A stretch of DNA of 64,000 nt from Bacteroides stercorirosoris. Lineage in GTDB: Bacteria; Bacteroidota; Bacteroidia; Bacteroidales; Bacteroidaceae. The translations under genes were made by a program, and so were the position numbers. Under the pieces are notes generated by a model. The model was not told the origin of the DNA, made no database searches, and worked only from the letters and a program-made list of their open reading frames with translations. The number at the start of each line of letters is the position of its first letter. The first letter of the stretch is position 1. The stretch spans positions 48,504 through 112,503 of the forward strand of contig NZ_FQZN01000020.1 in the NCBI RefSeq assembly GCF_900142015.1, in the 5' to 3' direction. Shown here one piece after another: positions 42,146 through 50,900 of the stretch.

Positions 42146-42622
42146 ATGAGTGATCAAGTTTCATCCTTATTTTCCCTGGCTCACAGTCTTCTCACTCTAG
42201 GTCAGGATGGCAGTCCGATTTATGTTGATAGTTTCACCCGTCTGAATCGTGATGTTTATGAATCAGCTCTAAATTCATATGGAAAACATGGCTCAACTCC
42301 TGAAGCTGAAGCCGAGCTTTGTTTAGGTCTTTTGGTAGCCTTCAATGCCACAATGTATGATAATGGGCATAAACAGGAATATATTCAGAAAGTTCTGGAG
42401 CGTAGTCTTGACGTTCTTCCACAGATTCCTGCTTCGTTGTTGAAAGTTCGCCTACTGACTTATTGCTATGGTGAGGTTTATGCAGAGGAGTTGGCTAAAG
42501 AGGCTCATGCTATTATTGATAGTTGGGTTACTTTTCGACTGACTGCTGAACAGAAGGAAGCGATAGAGGAACTGAAGAATATTGAAGAAAATCCCTATCC
42601 ATGGGAAGACGTTGACTTATAA
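42146..42622 (+). CDS. upxZ: UpxZ-family inhibitor of other capsule loci
   Basis: The 158-aa protein matches UpxZ in position and pattern: VSSLFSLAHSLLTLGQDGSPIYVDSF at the start, a helical core, and the C-terminal NPYPWEDVDL. UpxZ proteins act in trans against the UpxY proteins of other capsule loci, so that one capsule dominates. It starts 43 bp after upxY, the standard arrangement. Confidence 0.9.
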   Translation: MSDQVSSLFSLAHSLLTLGQDGSPIYVDSFTRLNRDVYESALNSYGKHGSTPEAEAELCLGLLVAFNATMYDNGHKQEYIQKVLERSLDVLPQIPASLLKVRLLTYCYGEVYAEELAKEAHAIIDSWVTFRLTAEQKEAIEELKNIEENPYPWEDVDL

Positions 42623-42657
42623 ATATAGTATATTGTAATTATTAATTGTATATGTTT

Positions 42658-42882
42658 ATGGACTTAAAAGAATTTATAGAGAAATTTGCAGAAGTAATTG
42701 AGGTAGAGGATATCGAATCTTTGAATGGCGATACTGATTTTCGTGATTTAGATGAATGGTCTTCTCTTTCGGTAATGCTGCTTGTTGCCTTTTTTGATGA
42801 AGAATTTGAAAAAGAGATAGGCGACTCAGCTATAAAGGAATGTTCTACGATTGAAGACCTTTATAAGATAGCAATTGGTTAA
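42658..42882 (+). CDS. Acyl carrier protein
   Basis: The start at MDLKEF gives 74 residues; an ATG two codons earlier (42652) is possible. The protein is acidic and four-helical, with LDEWSSLSVMLLVAFFDEEF. The Ser in EWSSLS replaces the usual DSL as the probable phosphopantetheine site. It lies 17 bp before a KAS III-like gene, and with the following SDR forms a small acyl-handling module. Such ACPs occur in Bacteroides capsule loci, and the acyl group carried is unknown. Confidence 0.88.
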   Translation: MDLKEFIEKFAEVIEVEDIESLNGDTDFRDLDEWSSLSVMLLVAFFDEEFEKEIGDSAIKECSTIEDLYKIAIG

Positions 42883-42899
42883 ATATATATTGAGGGATA

Positions 42900-43979
42900 A
42901 TGGCTTTTCTTACGTATCAGAATATTGGCATATCAGCTATGGCTGCTGCTGTACCTAAATGTGTAATAAATAATTACGAATACACAGAATGCTTTCCTGC
43001 AGATCAAGTAAAAGAGATTGTTGATAAGATAGGCATTTTTGAGCGCCGTTTTGCTGATGAAAATACTTGTTCTTCTGATCTTTGCTTTGCAGCAGCAGAA
43101 AAACTGTTGAAGGATAATAATATTGATAGATCTGAGATAGACCTTCTTGTCTTTATATCACAGACACCGGATTATCGTATGCCAGCTACCTCACTTATTC
43201 TTCAGGAGCGTTTAGGACTTTCGCATAATTGCATAGCTTTCGATATAACTCTTGGTTGTTCTGCTTTCTGCTATGGTCTTTCTGTAGTATATGCTATGAT
43301 GCAAGGTGAGAATATTCGTAAGGCTTTAATTCTTGATGGAGAGACACGTAGTAAAGTGTATTCTCCTAAAGATCGACGTAGTGCTTTTATTTTTGGCGAT
43401 GGTGGTGTTGCGGCTCTCATAGAGCGAGATGTAAAGTATGGTAAGAGTATTTTTTCACTCAATTCAGATGGTTCTCGGGCAGATTTGATTATGATTCCTG
43501 GTGGTGGTTATCGTCATATGAGTAGTGCAGATACTATTCGGGAAAAAGTAGTTGATGAATATGGTAATATTAGAAGTGATGAACAGGGTTATATGAAAGG
43601 TGGTGATGTGTTCAATTTTGTTATTCGTGAGATCCCGCGTGACATAAAGAAGACACTTGAATTTTCTCAAATGTCCACAGATGATTTTGATTATATTGTT
43701 TTTCATCAGGCCAATAACTTTATTAATTCTTACATAGCAAAGAAAATGAAGCTTGATCTGGATAAGATGCCTTCTACCATCGCCAAGTTTGGTAATACAT
43801 CTTCTGTCTCTGTACCTTTGACAATTGTCAGTGAGTTGAAGGATAAGCTTGATGGCAAGAAAAATATTTTGATGAGTGCTTTTGGGGTAGGTATGACTTG
43901 GGCTACCGCTATTGTTCCCTTTGTGGACTGTAGAATTAGCAGCATTGTAGAAGTAGAGAATGGTGAGTTGGTAAAATAA
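42900..43979 (+). CDS. 3-oxoacyl-ACP synthase III-like enzyme of the capsule locus
   Basis: The 359-aa thiolase-fold protein has the FabH triad: C120 in TLGCSAFCYG, H269 in VFHQANNF and N299 in KFGNTSSVS. It is longer than housekeeping FabH (about 320-335 aa). With the ACP before it and the SDR starting one base after its stop, it probably condenses a short acyl-CoA with a malonyl-ACP-like partner to make an acyl group for the capsule, rather than starting general fatty acid synthesis. No malonyl transferase is present in the module, so that function would have to come from elsewhere. Confidence 0.88.
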   Translation: MAFLTYQNIGISAMAAAVPKCVINNYEYTECFPADQVKEIVDKIGIFERRFADENTCSSDLCFAAAEKLLKDNNIDRSEIDLLVFISQTPDYRMPATSLILQERLGLSHNCIAFDITLGCSAFCYGLSVVYAMMQGENIRKALILDGETRSKVYSPKDRRSAFIFGDGGVAALIERDVKYGKSIFSLNSDGSRADLIMIPGGGYRHMSSADTIREKVVDEYGNIRSDEQGYMKGGDVFNFVIREIPRDIKKTLEFSQMSTDDFDYIVFHQANNFINSYIAKKMKLDLDKMPSTIAKFGNTSSVSVPLTIVSELKDKLDGKKNILMSAFGVGMTWATAIVPFVDCRISSIVEVENGELVK

Positions 43980-43980
43980 T

Positions 43981-44742
43981 ATGTATAATCCTTTTTCACT
44001 TGAAGATAAAACAGTATTGGTGACTGGTGCTTCTTCTGGCATTGGACAACAGTGCGCAATAGATTGTAGTCGGATGGGGGCTAAAGTTATACTTATAGCT
44101 CGTAATGAAATTCGTTTGCAAGAAACATTGTCATTATTAGATCATCCGGAAAGACATTGTTATTATAAGTTTGATTTATTTCAGACAGACCAGATAAAAA
44201 CTCTTGTAGATGAAATAGTTGAAAAACAGGGTAAGATTGATGGATTTGTCTATGCTGCTGGTGTTGAAAAAACTTTGCCAATAAAATTGTTGACTCCTGA
44301 TGACTATATAAATGTATTTAAAGTAAATACTTTAGGTGCTTTTGAGTTTATCCGTTATTTTAGTAATAAGAAATATTTCAGGGATGGTGGGCATATTGTG
44401 TTGATATCATCTATTACTTCAATTATAGGGCGTGGTGGAGTATCGGCCTATGCTGCCTCTAAAGGGGCAATGGTCAGTGCTGTTCGTTCCATGGCATTGG
44501 AATTAGCAAAGAAGAAGATTTGTATCAATTGTATTTCTCCCGGAACTATTTTAACTCCTTTAATGCAAAATTTTCTTTCAGATCTTTCGGAGGAAGATTA
44601 TCAGAAACGTGTAAGTGGTTTTCCTTTGGGATTGGGTGAAGTTGTAGATGTTTCTAATGCTTGTATCTATTTACTTAGTGATGCATCTCGTTGGGTTACA
44701 GGGCAAAATTTAATTGTGGATGGAGGTTATACAGCGAGGTAA
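43981..44742 (+). CDS. Short-chain dehydrogenase/reductase (FabG-like)
   Basis: The 253-aa SDR has the cofactor motif TGASSGIG (residues 15-22), a Ser-Tyr-Lys triad (ISSI, YAASK), and the C-terminal VTGQNLIVDGGYT typical of 3-oxoacyl-ACP reductases. It starts one base after the KAS III-like stop, so translation is probably coupled. It most likely reduces the beta-keto group on the acyl-ACP made by the two genes before it; a sugar ketone is an alternative substrate. Confidence 0.88.
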   Translation: MYNPFSLEDKTVLVTGASSGIGQQCAIDCSRMGAKVILIARNEIRLQETLSLLDHPERHCYYKFDLFQTDQIKTLVDEIVEKQGKIDGFVYAAGVEKTLPIKLLTPDDYINVFKVNTLGAFEFIRYFSNKKYFRDGGHIVLISSITSIIGRGGVSAYAASKGAMVSAVRSMALELAKKKICINCISPGTILTPLMQNFLSDLSEEDYQKRVSGFPLGLGEVVDVSNACIYLLSDASRWVTGQNLIVDGGYTAR

Positions 44743-44776
44743 TCTGCTATATGTTAGCATCTAAATGTAGAAATTG

Positions 44777-46600
44777 ATGATAGATATTGAAGAAAAGAGG
44801 AATTGTTGTGGATGTAATGCTTGCTATGATGTCTGTCCGAAAGATGCTATTACGCTTTCCACTGATATAGAAGGTTTTTGGTATCCTCGGGTTGATATAG
44901 ATAAATGCATTAATTGTGGACTTTGTGAGCGTACATGTCCTCAGTTGCACATTGAAACTCTGAAAAAGAATGATTTTGAGTATCCTGTTTGCTTTGCTGC
45001 TATACATAAAAATATAGAAGTCCGTTTTGGTAGTACTACAGGAGGACTTTTTTCTGCTCTTGCAGAACAAATGTATAGAGAGGGAGGTTATGTTGGTGGT
45101 GCTATTTATAATAAAGATTTTTCAGTCTCACATTTTATTTCTAATAATCCGTCGGATCTTACTCTGTTGCGTCAGAGCAAGTACTCTCAGAGCCAGACCT
45201 GTGGAATCTATAAAGAAGTAAAACGATTGTTGGTGGCAGGTGAGAAGGTCTTAATTTGTGGTACCCCTTGTCAAATGGCTGCTCTTCGCCGTTTTCTCAA
45301 TAAAGATTATGAGAATCTTATTATTGTGGATTTTATTTGCAAGAGTATCACATCTCCTAAATTTTATGCTAAATATCTTGATTATTGGGAGCGGAAGGTT
45401 GGAAGTCAACTTGTTTCTTTTAAGTTTAAAGATAAAGAATTAGGTTGGCGTAGTCTTGTAAAACGTTTTGATTTTAAGAATGGTAAGACAATGTACAGTC
45501 GGGCACAAGATAATGATCTTTATTCAATGGCTTATCATGGTAATATTGTAAGCCGTCCGTCTTGTTATTCTTGTCAATTTAAGGGTTTTCCTCGTATGTC
45601 TGATATTACTATTGCAGATTTTTGGGGAGTGGAAAAATATGCTTATCTGAAAGATATTGATGATAATGCTGGTACATCGGCAGTTATGTGCAATAGTTCT
45701 AAGGGATTGGCTTTTTATAAGCAGCTTAAAAATATCACATCTTTAGAAACAACTATCGAAAAGATATTGCCTGGAAATCCCGCATTATTGCATGAACAGA
45801 AAATGCCGGTGATGAATAGGGATGCCTTTTTTCGTGATTTAGATAGGAAGGCTATTGAGGAAGTCGTTCCTCAATATTTTTCTTTCCATGAAAAAGAACG
45901 AAGGTTCAAAACCCAATTCAAGAAGAAAGTTAAATCTATTGTTAAACCTTTTATATTAGCTCTGAGGTATAGTCAATATAACCCGTGGGTTTTTTCTCGT
46001 TTTTTATATTTCAATTTTTTTTGTAGACATGTAAAAACAGATTGGGCTAATAACGGATTTATATATATCACTCCCTATTCAGTGATTGAGTTTCATATTG
46101 GATCGAAGCTTGAATTACATGGGCCATTCATGCTTGGAGTAAAGAGATTTCGAAAATCGAAAGAAGAGACACGTTTACTTCTTGAAAAGAATGCTCATAT
46201 GTTGGTTGCAGAGCGTTTTTGTCTTGGTTATGGTTCAAATATAGAAGTCTTTGCTAATGCTTATCTTGGTATTGACAATTGTGGAACAAATTATAATACT
46301 ACAATTATCTGTGGAAAAAGGATAGAATTGAAAGGGCGTGTCTCTCTTGGCAGAGATGTGAGTATTCGTGATACAAATGCTCATATTATTGCTATAGAAG
46401 GCTATAAAGTTTTACGCCCTGTCATTATTGAAAACCATACTTGGATTTGTAGTGGTACTGTTATTTGTCCGGGTGTGAAGATAAAGGAGGGCGCAGTTGT
46501 GGGTGCCTGTTCTTATGTTATTCAGAATGTACCAGCTCATACTTTGGTAAGTGGTCATCCGGCTAAAGTAGTAATGAAAAATATTGCTTGGAAATTGTAG
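44777..46600 (+). CDS. Ferredoxin/F420-hydrogenase-beta-like protein fused to a hexapeptide acyltransferase
   Basis: The 607-aa protein has two [4Fe-4S] clusters at the N-terminus (CCGCNACYDVCP and CINCGLCERTCP). The coenzyme F420 hydrogenase/dehydrogenase beta-subunit domain follows (FGSTTGGLFSALAE, CGTPCQMAALRRF, RPSCYSCQFKGF). From about residue 420 it becomes a left-handed beta-helix acyltransferase (SLGRDVSIRDTNAHI, WICSGTVICPGVKI, VSGHPAKVV). The N-terminal family is frequent in polysaccharide loci next to pyruvyl transferases, but its reaction is unknown. The fusion suggests that a redox step and an acetyl or acyl transfer act on the same capsule sugar. The start is taken at the ATG (44777) rather than a TTG three bases earlier. 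Confidence 0.85.
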   Translation: MIDIEEKRNCCGCNACYDVCPKDAITLSTDIEGFWYPRVDIDKCINCGLCERTCPQLHIETLKKNDFEYPVCFAAIHKNIEVRFGSTTGGLFSALAEQMYREGGYVGGAIYNKDFSVSHFISNNPSDLTLLRQSKYSQSQTCGIYKEVKRLLVAGEKVLICGTPCQMAALRRFLNKDYENLIIVDFICKSITSPKFYAKYLDYWERKVGSQLVSFKFKDKELGWRSLVKRFDFKNGKTMYSRAQDNDLYSMAYHGNIVSRPSCYSCQFKGFPRMSDITIADFWGVEKYAYLKDIDDNAGTSAVMCNSSKGLAFYKQLKNITSLETTIEKILPGNPALLHEQKMPVMNRDAFFRDLDRKAIEEVVPQYFSFHEKERRFKTQFKKKVKSIVKPFILALRYSQYNPWVFSRFLYFNFFCRHVKTDWANNGFIYITPYSVIEFHIGSKLELHGPFMLGVKRFRKSKEETRLLLEKNAHMLVAERFCLGYGSNIEVFANAYLGIDNCGTNYNTTIICGKRIELKGRVSLGRDVSIRDTNAHIIAIEGYKVLRPVIIENHTWICSGTVICPGVKIKEGAVVGACSYVIQNVPAHTLVSGHPAKVVMKNIAWKL

Positions 46601-46625
46601 TGACTTTTGAAATGCATAGAATATT

Positions 46626-47540
46626 ATGAATGAAGTTCAATTAAATAATGGTGTATCTATTCCAGCTATTGGTATTGGTCCTGCGGCAGCTCGTAGTGGA
46701 AATTTGAATTTGAAGTCAGACATTCCTATAATAAATTTGGGGTTTAGAGCTTATAATAAATTTTGTTTGCGTCCTATACTATATCATAATTATGTCAATT
46801 CTGTGGCGCATGCTTTCCAAGCAGGCTTTAGATTATTGGATTTTTCTGCCTCATATGGAGATGGCGTTTTAATAAATAAAGCTATAAGAAAAAGCCGCAT
46901 TGATCGAAAAGATTTGTTTTTGACAACAAGAGTGAGTAATCAGGCACAAAGAAGTGGTAAGATTCGAGAATGCTTATTTCAGCAATTGGAGGGTATGGGG
47001 ACTGATTATGTGGATTTATTGATGTTCCATTGGCCTGTTACTGATTTATATTTGGATACATGGAAACAGATGGTTCAGTTGTATAAAGAGGGTTACTGTC
47101 GGGCACTTGGGGTTGCTAATTGTCATAAGCATCATTTGGAAGCATTGTTAAGTGTTTCTGAAGTTGTTCCTGCGATAAATCAAATAGAAGTTCATCCTCT
47201 TTTTACACAAAAGGAATTAATAAAATATTGTAAGTCTTGTGGTATCCAAGTAGAAGCTTATACTCCTATTGCACGTATGGACGTAAGGTTGACTCGTTTG
47301 CCTTTGCTTAAACGTATGTCTGAGAAATATCATAAATCTATTGCTCAAATCATACTTCGCTGGCATATTCAAAATGGTTTAATTCCTGTTGTGCGGTCTT
47401 TGAATAAGAAACGCCAATTGGAAAACATCTCAATTTTTGATTTTGAGTTGAGTGCAGATGAAATGATTGCTATTGATAATATAAATATCAATTCACGGCT
47501 TCGTTTTGATCCCGATAATTGTGATTTTTCCATATTATAG
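46626..47540 (+). CDS. Aldo-keto reductase family protein, catalytic Lys replaced by Arg
   Basis: The 304-aa protein follows the AKR barrel pattern. Three of the four catalytic residues are present: D72 and Y77 in LLDFSASYGDG and H135 in MFHWP. The active-site Lys of the LTTK block is Arg (R102 in LTTRVSN). An extra segment of about 30 residues (positions 22-55) separates the first strand from the usual second block. The C-terminal NADPH-binding part (VVRSLNKKRQLENI) is intact. It sits between the Fe-S fusion protein and Wzx and probably reduces a capsule sugar or acyl intermediate. Confidence 0.85.
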   Translation: MNEVQLNNGVSIPAIGIGPAAARSGNLNLKSDIPIINLGFRAYNKFCLRPILYHNYVNSVAHAFQAGFRLLDFSASYGDGVLINKAIRKSRIDRKDLFLTTRVSNQAQRSGKIRECLFQQLEGMGTDYVDLLMFHWPVTDLYLDTWKQMVQLYKEGYCRALGVANCHKHHLEALLSVSEVVPAINQIEVHPLFTQKELIKYCKSCGIQVEAYTPIARMDVRLTRLPLLKRMSEKYHKSIAQIILRWHIQNGLIPVVRSLNKKRQLENISIFDFELSADEMIAIDNININSRLRFDPDNCDFSIL

Positions 47541-47579
47541 AAAATGGTCCTATAATCATACTTATTCCTACTAATTTTG

Positions 47580-49106
47580 ATGTCTGTACCTTCTACAAAT
47601 AAAACCATAGCCAAAAATACCGCATTCCTGTATTTCCGTATGATGTTTACAATGATAGTTTCATTGTATACTTCACGTGTGATACTACAAACGTTAGGAG
47701 TTGACAATTATGGTATTTATCAGTCCGTAGGTGGAATTGTAGGCTTTTTGTCTTTTATTAATAGTGCGCTTAGCACAGGTTCGTCTCGTTTTTTAACTTA
47801 CGAATTGGGAACAGGCAATTTTGAAAAGTTGAAGAGAACTTTCTCTACAACATTGACTATTCATATAGCAATTGCTCTCTTTGTTGTTATAGTTGCAGAA
47901 ACGCTCGGAGTGTGGTTTCTTTATAATAAATTGGTGATACCGGCTGAGCGGATGGACGCTGCAGTTTATACTTTTCATATATCCATATTAACAGCTGTGT
48001 TTACATTGACGCAAGTTCCTTATAATGCAAGTATTATTGCGCATGAGAAAATGTCGGTTTTTGCATATATGAGCATTATAGAAGTTTCGGCAAAACTAGG
48101 AATAGTCTATCTTTTATCCATTGGCAGTTATGATAAATTAAAATTGTATGCCACTTTATTATTCATAGTTCAGGTAGGACTCATTTGTATCTATCGTTTG
48201 TATTGTAGTCGGTATTTTAAGGAAACGGTTTATCGTTTTGTCTTTGATAAGGCTATATTTAAAGAAATAGCAGGATTTTCGGGCTGGAGTTTATTTGCCA
48301 GTAGTTCAACTGCTCTTAATAGCCAAGGTATTTTGATTTTGTTGAATATGTTTTTTGAACCTGCCGTGGTTGCAGCACGATCTATTTCTATTCAAGTAAA
48401 TATGGCAGCCAGCCAGTTTGTCGATAACTTTCGTACAGCGGCTAATCCGCAGATAGTAAAGAAACTGGCAGCGGGCGACTTGATGGGTTCTAAAAGGCTA
48501 CTATTGGCATCCACCAAATATTCTTATTATATGATGTTTATAATCTGTTTTCCTGTCTGTCTTCTCGCACATCCTTTATTAAAAATATGGCTGGGTGTTG
48601 TACCTAATTATACAGTTATATTTCTTCAGATTATAGTTATTCAGAGTCTGTTTCAAGTTTTTGATACTTCTTTTTATACAGCTTTGTATGCTAAAGGACG
48701 GTTAAAGGAGAATGCTTTGATATCACCAACTTTGGGCTTAATAAGATTTCCTATAATCTATTTCTTATTTAAAGCAGGATATTCTCCTGTCGCTCTTTCA
48801 TGGGCTAGTTTATTGACTTATGCCGTATTGGGGTTAATAGTAAAGCCTATATTGGTAGTGAAAATAGCAAATTATTATTGGAGAGATGTCTGGAATGTTT
48901 TTAAGCCCTGTTTGTTGGTTACTATGGTTGCTTTACCTGTACCTGTTTTTTTATATCATATAATAGGTGTTGATAGTATCCCACACTCCATTTTTATAGG
49001 TTTTATAACTGTTATTATAATTATATTGTCAATATATTGGATTGGGATTGACATGTTGACCAAACAAAAGGTTTGGTTATATGTAAAACGAAGATTTAGG
49101 AGATGA
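47580..49106 (+). CDS. wzx: Wzx-type polysaccharide flippase
   Basis: The 508-aa protein has about 12-14 predicted membrane helices and the opening KNTAFLYFRMMFTMIVSLYTSRVILQTLGVDNYGIYQSV pattern (NYGIY being characteristic) of MATE-like Wzx exporters. It should flip the lipid-linked repeat unit across the inner membrane for the Wzy polymerase encoded at 57223. The ATG at 47580 is preferred over a TTG just upstream. It ends the first capsule gene block, 18 bp before a strong terminator. Confidence 0.92.
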   Translation: MSVPSTNKTIAKNTAFLYFRMMFTMIVSLYTSRVILQTLGVDNYGIYQSVGGIVGFLSFINSALSTGSSRFLTYELGTGNFEKLKRTFSTTLTIHIAIALFVVIVAETLGVWFLYNKLVIPAERMDAAVYTFHISILTAVFTLTQVPYNASIIAHEKMSVFAYMSIIEVSAKLGIVYLLSIGSYDKLKLYATLLFIVQVGLICIYRLYCSRYFKETVYRFVFDKAIFKEIAGFSGWSLFASSSTALNSQGILILLNMFFEPAVVAARSISIQVNMAASQFVDNFRTAANPQIVKKLAAGDLMGSKRLLLASTKYSYYMMFIICFPVCLLAHPLLKIWLGVVPNYTVIFLQIIVIQSLFQVFDTSFYTALYAKGRLKENALISPTLGLIRFPIIYFLFKAGYSPVALSWASLLTYAVLGLIVKPILVVKIANYYWRDVWNVFKPCLLVTMVALPVPVFLYHIIGVDSIPHSIFIGFITVIIIILSIYWIGIDMLTKQKVWLYVKRRFRR

Positions 49107-49124
49107 TATAGAATTTTATAGCAG

Positions 49125-49162
49125 CTTTTTATAAGGCATTTCGTCAGATGCCTTATAAAAAG
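49125..49162. terminator. Strong bidirectional hairpin terminator after wzx
   Basis: A perfect 15-bp stem, CTTTTTATAAGGCAT (49125-49139) and its complement (49148-49162), with an 8-nt loop. It separates the first capsule block from the convergent amidase gene. Confidence 0.8.
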
Positions 49163-49170
49163 GAAATGTT

Positions 49171-49596
49171 TTACGGTATAATTTTTAATTCTCTATATTC
49201 CTTTGCCGCATCAAAGCAAGGACAGCTTTTCATCGGATTAAGATCATGATGACCTACTATCAACGCCCGTGGAAATACCCGTTTCAGTTCGCGCAGCAAA
49301 GCTACCAGCGAAGCTTTCTGATGCAAGGTACGCGTATCGGTCGGCTGGCCCGAAGCGGTAAGCCCGCCCTCGTAGCAGATACCTAAGGAGTGACGGTTAT
49401 GATTCCGGCAATGCGCTCCGATGCATTCATAAGGTCGTCCGCGGTGAATTTCACCGTCACGTGTCACGTAGAAGTGATAACCGATGTCGTTAAATCCACG
49501 GTGTCGGATGTGATCCCTCCGGCAGTCGTCAAAGCTCAGGCTCACGCCTTGAGGCGTGGCCGAGCAGTGAATGATAATGAGTGTGATAGTTCTCAT
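49171..49596 (-). CDS. N-acetylmuramoyl-L-alanine amidase (amidase_2/T7 lysozyme type)
   Basis: The start at MRTITLIIIHCSAT (49596) gives 141 residues; the longer frame to 49677 overlaps a small gene and is rejected. Zinc-ligand candidates are the His of IIIHCSAT, the His of VGHHDLNP and the Cys of SCPCFDA, as in T7-lysozyme-like amidases. IGYHFYVTRDGEIHRGRP is the family signature. There is no signal peptide. The start codon overlaps the stop of the small upstream gene in TGATG, implying coupled translation. It is the last gene of the HU-like/smalltalk cassette common in Bacteroides. Confidence 0.9.
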   Translation of the reverse strand: MRTITLIIIHCSATPQGVSLSFDDCRRDHIRHRGFNDIGYHFYVTRDGEIHRGRPYECIGAHCRNHNRHSLGICYEGGLTASGQPTDTRTLHQKASLVALLRELKRVFPRALIVGHHDLNPMKSCPCFDAAKEYRELKIIP

Positions 49597-49700
49597 CAGT
49601 GCATGCAGGAAGTTACACCGAATACACCTGCTAAGGCAGTAACCACCGTGACGATAACCTTGAGGACAACGCCCCATACTGATTTGGATTTCTTTTCCAT
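49596..49700 (-). CDS. Smalltalk-type small protein, 34 aa
   Basis: The ORF MEKKSKSVWGVVLKVIVTVV continues with TALAGVFGVTSCMH and ends in TGA overlapping the amidase ATG. It has a lysine-rich start, one hydrophobic helix and a C-terminal GVTSCM, the pattern of the tiny proteins called smalltalk in Bacteroides annotation. They lie between an HU-like gene and an amidase gene, exactly as here. Function is unknown; a membrane-associated peptide working with the amidase is plausible. Confidence 0.85.
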   Translation of the reverse strand: MEKKSKSVWGVVLKVIVTVVTALAGVFGVTSCMH

Positions 49701-49816
49701 AAACTTATTAAATTTAGAAGATAAAAATTGAAATATTGGTTGACGTTTAAGAATTTGCGCAGTCTTTCATGGTTAATTTTTTCATTATTAATTTCTGAAG
49801 GCTACGCTTTTAAATT

Positions 49817-50356
49817 CTATCCCAGCGGGTTTTCATCCACTCCTCCGCCACCGGTGTTGCCACCGTCATCCGGTTTACTGCCGGAATTTCCACCAGAAGA
49901 GGGCGTTTTTGAAAAGTCCACTGTCGTCTGTCCCGCCTTTTGAGCTTTGAGCAGCAGACGTGTGGCAGCACGGGTAGGTACGGGTGAAAACTCAAGACCG
50001 GAGAATATAGTTTTCAAATCTTCGCCCGGAATGAACTGGATATTAACTCCGGTGATGTTGGTAGCCGTAAATTTTTCCGCGGTTTCTGCACCCCGGCTGG
50101 TGATTTGAAGACGAAATTTTCCCAAGTCTCCGAAGTCTACTTGTTCGCCTGCACGCAGGCCGTCAATCATGTTTTCCACGGTAGCGATGATAACTGCGGT
50201 GACGTCGGCACGACTGGCGGTGGTCTGCGCAGCTACACGGCGGCTCAGTTCTTTCAGGGACAGTTCCCCTGTGATTTGTGACTTGGCATACGCCTTTGCG
50301 CTCTCATCCTGGTTTTGCGGGTTCTTGAGCATTGCGATACTGTAATTCAATCCCAT
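49817..50356 (-). CDS. HU-family (HU-HIG-like) DNA-binding protein
   Basis: The 179-aa protein begins MGLNYSIAMLKNPQ and has an HU-like fold region with helix-rich residues 30-75, VDFGDLGKFRLQITSRG and the beta-arm area (about 90-125). A Gly/Ser/Asp-rich tail ends in ENPLG. Proteins of this class occur in many copies in Bacteroides, typically near amidase, DUF4248 and primase-helicase genes. The long disordered tail differs from the 90-aa housekeeping HU. A consensus -7 box lies at 50468-50475. Confidence 0.9.
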   Translation of the reverse strand: MGLNYSIAMLKNPQNQDESAKAYAKSQITGELSLKELSRRVAAQTTASRADVTAVIIATVENMIDGLRAGEQVDFGDLGKFRLQITSRGAETAEKFTATNITGVNIQFIPGEDLKTIFSGLEFSPVPTRAATRLLLKAQKAGQTTVDFSKTPSSGGNSGSKPDDGGNTGGGGVDENPLG

Positions 50357-50467
50357 AATTGATAAATTAAAAGGGTTAATAATTAAATAATTAAGTTCTC
50401 ACAGGAAGACTTGGCGCAATTCTGGGAACAACTCAGTGAAACTCTGCGTCCTCCGTGGTGAACAATA

Positions 50468-50475
50468 CAAAGATA
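50468..50475 (-). promoter_or_regulatory. -7 element of the HU-like gene
   Basis: TATCTTTG on the minus strand matches TAnnTTTG and gives a leader of about 105 nt. TTTT/TTTC near 50497-50493 could serve as -33 at 17-18 nt spacing, slightly short. The 243-bp divergent gap to the DUF4248 gene has no other clear element. Confidence 0.5.
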
Positions 50476-50599
50476 CAACCTCCCGAGCCTGTGAAAATGA
50501 GTGACATTGACACCTGATAAACCTGTTACGGAATAGGTGATATCTGATGACTTTTTTGTACCTTTATAGCATAAACAGTACTCTAAAAGTTATCGTAAA

Positions 50600-50857
50600 A
50601 TGAAGAAAATTACATGTAATCATGATGCGGATGTGCCCGTAGAAGAATGGCCTGTCCGTCCTTATTCCAAAAGTGAGTTAGCGCGTGCATACGCGCCTGA
50701 AATCGGGGATCGTTCGGCTCTTAACCGCCTTTCGCGCTGGTTGCGCAGGAACGTGCTTCTGTATCAGGCTTTGTTGGATACGGGTTACCGCTCCGCCCAA
50801 CAGATTTTTACCAGCAAGCAGGTGGAACTGATTTTTGAGTATATAGGGAGACCTTAG
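50600..50857 (+). CDS. DUF4248-type small protein
   Basis: The 85-aa protein has the pattern WPVRPYSKSELARAYAPEIG, RLSRWLRRN and FTSKQVELIFEYIGRP. This resembles the DUF4248 family found beside HU-like and primase-helicase genes in Bacteroides. The Arg-rich helical pattern suggests DNA binding (excisionase-like), but this is inference. It is the only intact forward gene of the cassette and is divergent from the HU-like gene. Confidence 0.8.
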   Translation: MKKITCNHDADVPVEEWPVRPYSKSELARAYAPEIGDRSALNRLSRWLRRNVLLYQALLDTGYRSAQQIFTSKQVELIFEYIGRP

Positions 50858-50900
50858 AGAGTTGAGAGGGAAGATTTGAAAGTGGCGCTTGTGAAGTTTG

